Shown in pieces: positions 53,777 to 64,000 of a DNA stretch of 64,000 nucleotides. The stretch's first letter is position 1. Every line of letters starts with the position of its first letter. The notes under the pieces were generated by a model. The model was not told the DNA's origin. It worked only from the letters and a program-made list of their open reading frames with translations, and made no database searches. Both the position numbers and the translations under genes were made by a program. Source of the stretch: Wuchereria bancrofti (taxonomy: Eukaryota; Nematoda; Chromadorea; Rhabditida; Onchocercidae); NCBI GenBank assembly GCA_005281725.1, contig SSBO01000003.1, positions 2,223,036 to 2,287,035 on the forward strand, written 5' to 3'.

Positions 53777-55270
53777 TCAACTTTTCAGATCATCACTATT
53801 ATCAGCCTTGTTAACCCCGTGAGTCGTTTTCTCCAAATTTCCACTACTATCAACTATTTTCTTTTCTTGCATCTTTGTTTCATCCAAGGAAATTTTTTGT
53901 TGTTTCTCTTGAATGCAGCTAGTTCGAGTTAAAAATCCACGGTATTTTTCATCGTATTCCTTTTTCATTTGCCTAATTTTATCACGATCTTCATCTTCTG
54001 CTAATCCAGCTTTTTTGACAATATAATCGGTTTGAGGTAATCCGTATAGCTCTTCCAGAGTAATTAGCGTAGACCAATGTGGATATTTTCGTCGACCACT
54101 CGGTGAGACGTCTTTTGTAACATCCTGCTTTGCACTGAAATTTAAAAATACAGCTCATTCTTATGATTTGAAAATAAATAATTTCAAGTCGGACATAACA
54201 TACCAAGCTATGACATCCTTGATATACTTCTCAGGATCAAATGCTTTGTAATCTTCCAGCATTTTGTGCATACGATTCCTGAACAAATTTTCTGCCTGTA
54301 ATTCCAAAATGTAAGTATTATTTGACAATCAGAGCAAATAATTTGGAGAATTACCACTCATAATCTATTTTTCTTTATATTTCCTTTTTAACTGGTTGCA
54401 AAATATCTGACTGACAATCAGTTGAGCAATCTAGTCATAATAAATCCGAAAACTGTTTCAGATTTAATTTTTAAGTGAAGAAACTACCATATCTTTCTGA
54501 AAAACAAGCCGAAAATTATTACTTTGGCCTTCTTCTGCCGATGATATTTTTGATATTTAAAATAATCTCTATCGTAGCGCTTCCGACGCTTATGCTTTCT
54601 CATCTTATGTCTGCGAATTTTTAACATACGTTCTCCAGCGAATATCTCAATCATTGGTAACTGTTGAGGTAACTGTAAGGGTATCTAAAATAAGAAGAAT
54701 GATCAACAAAACCTAATGTACTGCTTATTTTATAACTTGAAAGTAAAATAAGAAAAATATCTTTAAAAAGAAAATTGTGAAAAAAAACAACCAAAGCACA
54801 TACTTGAAATAACGGGAGAGGGTCGAATTTCTTCAAAACTTCATTTACGAATATACCAGGTACGGAAATGTGCTGTCGATTCGCACTTGGGAAAGTAAAT
54901 ACCTGAAAAACAAACATATATATTGGCACGAAGTTTGGTGGAACTCCATAAAATGTGGTAAGTCATTTCCACTCTTCGATGATCGTACTTTGATAAGACG
55001 TTCAACGTTTAATCAATGTATCTTTACTTAGAGATTTATCGATCACATACGATGTTGAATTTTTAGATCTCAGTTTCAGATAAAATAACTTTCCTAACAG
55101 TGTCATCCAGAAATTTAAAAAATAAGCAGTTAAATTATGCAAGAATGACAAACCATCTCTTTTTGCTTACTTGGCAGTTGCCAAGGCAATTTCTGTAAGA
55201 TCGGATTTAGAGAGAAGATTTTTCGCTCACCAGTTTCAGGATTTTGATATGATAGAGATAACTGATACAT
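53777..55270 (-). CDS. Mitochondrial small-subunit ribosomal protein mS38 (AURKAIP1 family)
   Basis: Five exons, 55154-55270, 54804-54902, 54523-54684, 54204-54295 and 53777-54134, join in phase to 275 residues. The diagnostic segment is residues 92-126, with LKIRRHKMRKHKRRKR followed by YFKYQKYHRQKKAK; it aligns with the Arg/Lys-rich LKIRRRKM block of human AURKAIP1/mS38. This subunit helps build the decoding centre of the mitochondrial ribosome. About 149 residues follow the block, longer than the human tail, and end in a polar Lys/Glu-rich region. The first exon is the weakest part: it uses a GTTTGT donor, and the ATG at 55270 lies 29 bases after a TTTCAG acceptor that may be a trans-splice site. 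Upstream in-frame basic codons leave a longer N-terminus possible. Confidence 0.78.
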
Positions 55271-56705
55271 ATGGGTCAGTCTCACCACTCGATTCCTTCC
55301 TGAAATGGAGAAGTTTTAACAACGAAATATCTTTATCAGCTAACCAAAAAAGGCTGAGACAAAAAGAAAACTAGAATTTTCACAAACTGGATAACGGCAA
55401 TTCGAAACGAGAAAACCTAAAGGAGCTAAATCTAAAATCGACATAATCAGCAAACAAGAAGACTGGAAACTACAAAGGTATTTACTAATGACATAAATGC
55501 TTCAGAAAGCATCAATTTTCTTCTCAAACAATGGCTCTATCCTTAAGTCCATCTGCTCAACTTGTCAACTGAAGAGATTGTTTATAAGTTTACATAATTG
55601 CCAGTAACTTTATATACTACTACATAATATAATAGAGAATACCTTGTTATAAAACTTTCACAAATTCTAATGAATAAATGAAGATACCACTGGAACTGGC
55701 GCTCTTGAAAGCGAGCTGTGAAAGACTTCTTTCAAACATGGTGCGAAAAATGTTCATCCCGTAAAGCAGCTGACCAAGTCACAAGTTTATTGCGCAAAGT
55801 AGATCAGAATGATATGAAGTATGCCCATTATCGCTTAAAACCATACAAGTCAAATGTTTTAACCAATGTTTAACTCATTAACATAAGTCTCTATTAAATG
55901 GAGAAGAGTGAAAAAGCAACGCCATATCAAATGTTTTAAGTACAATACGAAATCATTTTCTATCAATACTTTAATTTTATAAAAGAAAGAAATATACAAA
56001 AGCAAAAGTCTGAATACAATTTGAATTCAACAACAGTACCGCACTGTCACTGTTCGGATTCTAAAACTTTATTAACTTCGATACCTTTTAAAAAGGAGGA
56101 CGCCATAGATAATACAATCAATTTATGAACTATATTTTATAACCGATGGATCGAAATAAGGAATCAATCCCTAAGTCTTTTCATGTTATCAATCTATGAA
56201 CTATATTTTATAACTGATAGATATTGGCTAGTTGATGGATCAATATTACGAAGCTTTCAAGTTTTCAAAGATTTTTTTAGAGAGAAAAAACGAATTAAAA
56301 TTAAAATTTGAAACAGTAACAAAATTTCATTAAATAAGGAATCAATCCCTAAATCTCTTCATATTATATTCATTAAAACATAGTTTAGCATCAACCATAC
56401 ACCCGCTTCTCTCAACCAACCAATCTGCAACGGACCAACCTATATTTTTAAATGAAATTGTCACATCCTAACACTATTGATACATTATTTATTGTAATTC
56501 GTTTCTAATATGATAAGCGGCAAATGTCAGAAGTTTTCCTTTTTTTCTTATTTCAAATTATTCTGTGATGAATTTCAAAAATTCTGATAACATAAATGTT
56601 TAATTATTAGCTTTGAAAAGATTATGCAACATTTTCAACAAATTATTAAGCAAAGAGAATGAACAACAAACAAGATAAATTGCATATGTATAAGGAGAAA
56701 TGATA
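55271..56705. other. Intergenic region between the mS38 and collagen genes
   Basis: No gene was recognised. A plus-strand frame at 55171-55374 overlaps the first mS38 exon in antisense and is a shadow. The region contains short direct repeats near 56.1-56.4 kb, listed separately. Confidence 0.55.
56114..56367. repeat. Two interleaved short direct repeats
   Basis: Unit A contains the identical 20-mer TATGAACTATATTTTATAAC at 56124-56143 and 56195-56214 (period 71), with similar flanks. Unit B, 36 bases starting AAATAAGGAATCAATCCCTAA, occurs at 56154-56189 and 56332-56367 with three mismatches. The order is A, B, A, B, suggesting an old duplication with a later insertion or loss. This is noncoding DNA downstream of the collagen gene. 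Confidence 0.75.
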
Positions 56706-59280
56706 CTAAGAGTAGTAGCCTTTCGTTCGAACTGCTGGCGATATCCGAAGTGGTCGATGATATTTCTGATCGTAGAGTTTTGTTGGGTCATATTTCTCAA
56801 TTCTTTTCGTGTCGTATGATTCACGCAATTTTCCTTGACCAATACTTCCTTCATCACTAACACCATTTTGCTTTTTATCTCTTATTATTCTCTTATCATT
56901 ATTGATATTATAACCAATTGGTTGATTACCGGTACCTTTTACCGGTTCATTACTGTAATAACGTGGTACATTCATATTTGTATATTCCGTGTTTCTCGAT
57001 TCAACTGCTTTGCTTTTTACGGCGTTATGTTCGAAAAATACTGATGACTCTTTCGGCTGTTGACAATGATCACAAGTGCCTGTTAAATTATTAAACTTAA
57101 CTTTTTGATTGAAATTGTTCCATGTAATGAAAATTTGGAAAAAATTATGTGGAAATCAAAATGCACCTCTGTTTCCTTGTCGTCCGGGAGGTCCTGGTGG
57201 TCCCTGTAGTCCTCGTGCACCATCGCTCCCTCTTTCGCCGTGCTCTCCGGGCATTCCTGCAGCACCCATTCCTCCGACATTGCCATCACTAAAAACTTGT
57301 TGCTCAGGCAAATTTTCACCAGTTTATAGAAAAAATATTTCTCGAAAAAGTGATTTATACTTACCGTCCAGGACTTCCGATGCGGCCCCGCGGTCCAGTG
57401 GGTCCTGAAAATATATACCTTTGTACTCAATCTTTAAAGAATAAAATATTTACTCGTGAGAATTGCGAAGAGCTGCTATGATTGGAGTTTGTCTGATTAA
57501 AACTTACCTGGAGGGCCTCTCAGCCCAGCAGGTGCTCCATTGAGTATGCGCCCAGGATCACCTATTGGTCCTTTTGGTCCATATGGCCCGGGAGGACCTC
57601 GAACACCTGTTGGTCCTGGAGGTCCTTTTCTTCCAGAAGAACCGTCATCTCCAGGTATTCCTGGGTTTCTGAAGCTTGAAGTTACGCTTTACTCAATAAG
57701 CTAACTTATAAAAATCTCAGTCCTTAATTATTATTTCTACCAATTATTACAATGTAAATAACGATACAGCGTATTGACATGTAATATGAAGAGCTTAACA
57801 TCTCGCTAAGCAGTAATCCATTTCACTGAATCAAAAGAATATCCTTTAAACAAAACATATACCCGCGTGGTCCTCTTGGTCCTCTTTGACCAACTAATCC
57901 GGGAGGTCCTGGTAGAGCTATTGGACACTAAATAAATCATTATATATCGTAGGATTAAATTAATTAAAATTACATCTCTACTTAGCCAGCAATCTGCATT
58001 AAAGTTTTTCTCGACTTCAGGAAAATGCCGCTCGTCGAGAATACTAGCAGTTTCATATCATATTTTTTCAAATAGTCATTGAAAAGAAATTCAAATAAGA
58101 TCAACAAAATGAACAGTACCTTTTGACAAGCGTTTTCATCGTTCTTTGGTGGCATCATATGTTGTCCAGGTTTACCATTTCTTCCGGGTAATCCCGGTGG
58201 TCCAACGGCTCCTGAAAAGAAATCATTGGTATAAAAGTTTTAGAATTGAGTATGATTTATTGTCGTGTGGAATATTCGAATGTATGAATGTTAACTTATC
58301 AGTTACAACAATACCATCTTTTTAAAATCTTACCATCTCGTCCAGGATTTCCTGGTTCACCTGGAGGTCCAGGTTTACCCTGTTGACAACTGCAACCTGG
58401 AATTGTCTCTCTTCAAATTTATATAAAATATAAATAAAAAATTGTTAAGCTATCGATGAAGTAGGAAATTTCAAACAATTTCAAAATTTCATCATTCAAA
58501 GTAAATTTTGTTTTGAATATAAGTTAGCTTGGTTTGATTTATGATAACATCTTCTCTTTGTCATTAGAATATACTCTTCATCAACTATTGAAATGTATTG
58601 TAAAGATTCAGTGTTAGATTAGAAGTTATCAATCCTATCTTGAAATTAATATTCATAACTTTTTTTAATTTAAAATTAATCAAATTCTGAAATGTGAATT
58701 TATTGTCTAAATTTTTTGAAATTGAAATTTAAAAAAAAAAAGGAAAAATGTGAACATGTGAAACGTGGGCGATCGTTTATTGGAGCATCGCGGAATCGAC
58801 GTTCGCGTGACTGAGTATTAAATTGCAATTGCAACACATTCCTCCACACATCATTGCTATTAATCTAAAATATATGAATCTTTTATTTACAAATGAACTC
58901 ATTTAATGACATAATGAAATTTCTACTATTTTCATTATTATCAATTAATATCATTGTATCATTTTAGATTCGCGTTGGTCTGTGGTATAATCGATAAATC
59001 AATAATTTGAATATCTCAGTTATCTACTTTCTATTAACTAATGATACATCCATACAAAGACACTGTATATCAAAAAAGATATTTCATAACTATTTGACAG
59101 TTGAAATTATCATTTTGAATTCAAAACTTTACTTACATAACATTTGTAAAGCTCTGAAAGCAAGGCAGTGTTGGAATGTTGAATGTAAGTAAAAAATGAT
59201 GGTAAGATGATGATGATAAGAAGTAATGAAATAGTTGAGAATAAGGTAGAAAGAATGATCATCAGATGTGATCGTTCCAT
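56706..59280 (-). CDS. Nematode cuticle collagen
   Basis: Nine exons: 59137-59280, 58756-58864, 58334-58396, 58120-58211, 57863-57927, 57508-57668, 57365-57404, 57167-57288 and 56706-57079. They give 389 residues in phase. Residues 5-30 form a hydrophobic anchor or signal. Residues 68-71 are RERR, the subtilisin/furin-type site used to process cuticle procollagens. The Gly-X-Y region runs from about 90 to 265 with interruptions and is bordered by Cys clusters (CCSC, ACQKC, CDHC) that form disulfides between chains. The C-terminal tail of about 120 residues is non-collagenous and rich in Tyr, Lys and Asn, longer than in most cuticle collagens. It should be secreted by the hypodermis into the cuticle. 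I cannot say which C. elegans collagen it corresponds to. Confidence 0.92.
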
Positions 59281-60866
59281 AATTAGAAAGAGCGATTAAT
59301 TGCTATATGAAATTTATCAGCAGCAAATTTATGATATGATATTTCAGTAAATTTGCCAGCATACAGCCGATGAATTATATCGATGTGTCAGTTGATATAT
59401 CGATGATACATTGCATTCGGTTGAGATATTTAGGTATATTAAATTTGAAACTGATATTGTCCTAATTTCAACAAATAATTTATCTTTTCATTATTACTAT
59501 ATAACTTACAGAAAGAGAAGAGAATCGAAAGAGGAATAAAATTTTATTCTCGTACGATATTTTAACCTGCTCTTTTCTTAATGATCAAAAAGGAAATTTT
59601 AACGGGGTTAAGCATCATTATTATACTCTTATCGTTTATCACTTAATTGAATATTTTTAGAAAAGCAAGTCTAATTTATATTTCAGTACTGTAAGATACA
59701 TTTCAGAAAACTGGAAAAGTTTTCATTTCGTTACTTTAACTTAAATCTGAGTAGTAAAACATTAATGTATTTAAAAGTATTTTTCGGGCATAAAAATTAC
59801 ATTTTTATTAACAAAAATATTGAATTTTCTTTTTTCGCAATAATTATAATTAATATATATTGCAAAAGTAATACTGCTAATTATAATCGTTGCAAAAAAG
59901 AATTGCATTTTGTTTTTTTATAATGTGGTTCAAGATTAAAACATCAAGCAATTATCCATTTATCATACTGTACATTTCTGCAAGAGATATCACAGATTGC
60001 AATACTACAAAACCAGTATGATAACATACTTAAATTCAACTTTTTTGAGCTGTTATTAACTTTTTAGAAATTATATAATAAACAAATAGTGCATAAATAT
60101 TATCAGTTTTAATTCTTTGATTTCACCCGTTACATTCTTTCATGGATATAATTATGATCAGAAAAGATTTAATCAATAATTTGAATCATTACTATCAAAT
60201 TAAGCAATGAAATGGTAATGAGCAAAATTTTTATAACATATCAGTATCTAATTCAGTTAACTTTCAAAATATGATGCACACATACTGAATGATATAATTT
60301 TGTTTGAAGATAAGAATAACAAACTCAATAAGTACCAACGTATTTGATAATATATAATACAATAAACAAAGATTGATTTCAATATTTTGTCAAAATAGCA
60401 TTACACATTAATGAATCTATTTGAAAGACAGTACAAAATCCATTGCTGATAATGATAAGGAGAACATATCTTATTTTTTCTTACATTCATTACACTCTCA
60501 AAAGTGTCAAATCTCAAAAAATTCAACAAATACTTTTTTTAATTCTTCTATTGAATGTGTAGAGGAAGCATAATTCAGAAATTTTACTACAAAAAGGGTG
60601 AAAAATGGAAATTAAAAAATAAATATCGGCACTTACAATAGAAATCGTTTCATTTTATTTAATCAATTAAAATCACTACATACTACGTTATCATCAATTT
60701 ATCATATGCCGATTAAATATTTAAAATGACTTTCAGTAAAAATTGTAAACCGATCGAACTAATCGATAGTTTTCATCTTTAGCTGTTTCTAAATAAAATC
60801 AATCAATGATGACACCGAGGTTTGATTTAATATGTATGAGAGAGATGCTTGAGAGATGTTTAATAT
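59281..60866. other. Intergenic region between the collagen and Hint-domain genes
   Basis: Very AT-rich sequence with no gene recognised. It should contain the collagen promoter and the 3' UTR of the Hint-domain gene. Frames seen on either strand are short and lack coding character. Confidence 0.55.
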
Positions 60867-63800
60867 TTAATATTTAACGAAAGGAACAGCGAAACGACCT
60901 AAATGATGTATGGAATCAATGAAAGTAGGTAAATGCTGAATTGGCTCATCTAATGATTGCATAAGTGGACCGAAAATTCGATACAGGAAAACAAGAAAAT
61001 CATAGACTAATTTTTGACTGAAATGACTTTCCACCTGTGAAAAACATGAAGCAAGCACACCATCAGCTACAATTGATCCTTCTACGGTCATTGGTGAATA
61101 GATACCTTTCAGGTACTGTCTACCGATCTGAAATGAGTATTCCTCATTATGATCAAATAAATGCAAATAAACAATCAACCAATCAATAATTGATCTCAAT
61201 AATTTGAATTTCAGTATTATTAATGAAAGAAAGAGTTACGATAACACTAAAAGATGATAATAATAACTGTAACAAAGATACCTTTACGATGCGATCTACT
61301 TGTAATTCATGATTTGATGTCATTGTGAATACACAATCACCCATACGTGCCCTATGTGCGAACTTTGACTTCCGAAGCCATTGATCTACAATATCGGCGG
61401 TATCAGTCATACTTTCATGCATTTCTTTGCAATCACCGAGCGGAAGAAGGTGCAACTCTGTTAGACTTAATTTTCGGCCTGATTCCGTCTCCAATACCAC
61501 AAATTTAGCTGGAGTTTCCGGTTCTCGATGATAGAACATTTCTACTCTCTCATACCTCAATTGATTTTTACTTGCCGGAACGAGAACCTGCAAAAAGAAA
61601 AACTAGCTTTACGGAAACAGTAACTACAAAATTGCCGGCCGGTAAAAAAGAGAAAATCTCTTTTTTAGTTCAAAATAATCTCAGTCATTTGTACATTTTA
61701 ATAGCAAAAGCAAACTTACAAAATCGCCTACTACAATGTCTTTCATTGTTTTTTCACCATTTTGCGTGTAAACTTTTGTGTTGGCACTGAAACAGTTCAT
61801 TGCGGGCATGATATTAGCTCCTACGTGATGACCAGCAGCTACCGGAACCGCGGGTGGGTCATGGCCTAATTCTTGTTTACGACCTTGATTTACTGGTTTT
61901 GGTCCAGATTTTAATTGATCTTTTAATTCATGTTGTTTCTGTTGTTTATTTCCTGGACTTTTGTCAGTTTTTTGCTTCGCAGTAAGCTTCTGAATACAGA
62001 CATTATTTAACTTTCTATTTCGAGATTCTTTTTTGAATTCCATTTTTGATATTTTCAAGCAAAAAAAAAAATGAAACTAGATAGCTGTTAAAAAAGCCAA
62101 CCAACCAATACATTAATTAATTCACAACAGAACCTTTTTAGATCCTTTTGAAGTGCCATTTTTATGGTGCATTGTTTCATTTGCTGGTAATTTCTTTGAA
62201 ACTACTTTTCTCGCTGATTTTTCTGCAACAGCTAAATAAGTTCAGTTTGATAAATATTAAAAACTTCCGTTGCCCTTAATTTCATAATTTCTGAATTTTC
62301 AGACTAATTTTACAACATTCGTATAATTTATTTTTGGAAAAAGTAACAAATTCAATTTTGCTCAAAATTTAGAAAATAGTGATACAATGAAAGAAATTGT
62401 TGCAGAAAATCATTTTCATCCTTCTGAAAGATTACAGTGCTCAATAGTCCATCTTTGGAATTGTTGCGTATCCCAAAAATTTGTATTAGTTTGTACTGCA
62501 AATTTAATCCCAAATGATACCAACCAGTCGAAGTTTACTTATAATATCAAAAAGTACATAAGTCACATCATTTGATAGATAAAAATAAGTTTTAAAATCT
62601 GAGAATTTATTGCTGATATAAAAAATTCAATCAAAGAAAATTGAAAGATTCGAAAAACGGAATTTGGCAGCAAACCAAATTAAACTTTAAAAAGAATCAC
62701 AAATGTAAAACTAACAAAAATTCAAATGTGTAATAATAAATAAAAAAATATACCTAAAAGATACCTAAAAGCAAAACAGTACTATCGTCAAAATAAAATT
62801 GAGAAATTATTAGCTCAAAATTATTTTGGAATAAGAACATTCTGATTTAAGCATTCTACGCTAAATGATTTATGCCAGAAATCTTTAAAACGATCAAAAA
62901 ATCATCGGTCAATGCATTTAAATGAGACTTGTAATTGACAACATTGAATTTCCAATTCATTAGTAATCTTATTTCAAAGTAATATTTATTTTGAAATAAA
63001 TGTAACCATTTTCATAGCTTAAAAATGGCAATACCTTTGAGTGATTTCGTTTTTTTCACCTTTTTTGCACCATTTTTCGCTTCGCCATCTGCTAATATCT
63101 GTAAAATTCAATTGAAAGGGATTTGCAGGAAGACATCCATTTAATGTAAAAGTATATTCGTTATGCTTACTCAATATGATATATAATTTGAATAATATTG
63201 GTGATGACAAAATGATTGCTTTATCAAAAGATCACAGATTCAAGAATTTAATGAAAGAGATGAAAATTTGGAAGTGTTAGTGAGGAAGCTGAAGAAAAGA
63301 TTTGAAATAATAAAGATGTAAAGTTGGCAGTAACAACATTGAACAAAGGTCATACATCTCTAATTCCATTAAACAGTTTTAAAAAAGTTTAAGAATTCGT
63401 AATTTAAAAATACCTTCCCAGTTAAATCATCACCTCCTTCCTTGTTTGCATTTGAATGATCTTCCTTTTCACTCTTAGCCGCTTTCGTAGCATTAGCAAT
63501 ATCACCACTATCATCACTTTGATTTTTTTTTGTGGCTGAAACATCGGGTGAAGTTGTCGTACGACTTATTTACAAGTATACTGAATTTTTGAAATTATAT
63601 GAAATAATTTAGAAAGAACAAAATGGTACCATCTGCTTAAAGCATTTTGCAAATTTTCCACTTCCAAATGTTACACAAATATTTTCAGATTGACAATTTT
63701 GCATCCAAAAAAGAAAAAAATTGTTAAAAAATTTACATGACTTGATTGTCAAAAAAGTACCTCCTTCTGTATTTTTAGTGCCATCTTTCGTTTGGTTTCC

Positions 63801-64000
63801 GATTTCATTATGTCCAACAACAAATAATTTCGTCTTTCTTCCTGTTCCATTCGTTTTATGAGGATTTAATTCGGATTTCATATTTTCCTGAATATTCAAT
63901 GCAGGAAACTTTTGTTTCTCCTGACCCAACTCTTCTTCACTATCATTATTGGGATAATTTCCAAAACGTTCTTTGATCTTTTCTTCTTCTTTCGTAACAT
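60867..64000 (-). CDS. Hedgehog-related protein with C-terminal Hint (Hog) domain, 5' part missing
   Basis: Seven exons are visible: 63761-64000 (continues beyond the window), 63414-63535, 63035-63098, 62134-62231, 61720-61989, 61282-61587 and 60867-61127; all joins are in phase. The 5' exons encode a Lys/Glu/Asn-rich linker. The last 213 residues are an autoprocessing Hint module: the nucleophile Cys is at 61794-61792 in NCFSANTKVY, followed by MKDIVVGDFVLVP, the Thr-x-x-His motif in SLTELHLL, and the ending VEGSIVADGVLASCFS. Such domains cleave their precursor and in hedgehog attach a sterol. The long charged linker resembles C. elegans quahog (QUA-1) more than warthog or groundhog proteins, but the N-terminal domain that would decide this lies outside the window. 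Confidence 0.88.

Noticed and set aside
57109..57408. 99-codon plus-strand frame rich in Pro and Gly
   Set aside because: It is the antisense of the collagen Gly-X-Y exons, which give mirror-image Pro/Gly-rich frames.

Overview
The window looks like nuclear DNA of a parasitic nematode, most likely a filarial (clade III) worm; that is an inference. The reasons are AT-rich DNA, introns with GTAAGT-type donors and TTTTCAG/TTTTTAG acceptors (typically 80 to 2500 bases), acceptor-like sites just upstream of start codons as expected for spliced-leader trans-splicing, a cuticle collagen, and a hedgehog-related Hint protein. No bacterial, viral or intact mobile-element genes were recognised. All gene models were joined by hand by following reading-frame phase across splice sites; each complete model is phase-consistent from its chosen start to its stop.

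From 2.2 to 32.2 kb on the minus strand there is a single giant gene of about 50 exons and about 3667 codons. It encodes a SPEN/SHARP (Split ends) family transcriptional co-regulator, the counterpart of C. elegans DIN-1. Domain order: low-complexity N-terminus, RRM1, RS-rich linker, RRM2 to RRM4, Ser/Pro-rich region, Lys/Glu-rich charged region, acidic/Ser-rich region, Gln-rich region, C-terminal SPOC domain. From 32.2 to 42.1 kb there is a gene-poor region with microsatellites, a perfect tandem repeat and possible gene relics; it probably holds the upstream control regions of two divergent units.

From 42.1 to 47.9 kb two plus-strand genes lie head to tail: mitochondrial ATP synthase subunit d (atp-5) and COP9 signalosome subunit 3 (csn-3). 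From 49.3 kb to the end every gene is on the minus strand: a CCCH zinc-finger protein with one TIS11-type finger, a mitochondrial ribosomal protein mS38 (AURKAIP1) homolog, a nine-exon cuticle collagen, and the 3' part of a Hint (Hog) domain hedgehog-related gene, possibly quahog, that runs off the right edge.

The genes do not form one pathway. The closest to unusual biology are two apparent GC-AG introns in the DIN-1 gene, overlapping start codons at its 5' end, a decayed exon copy inside one intron, a possible in-frame cassette exon in csn-3, the one-finger CCCH protein, and a few orphan coding-like fragments.
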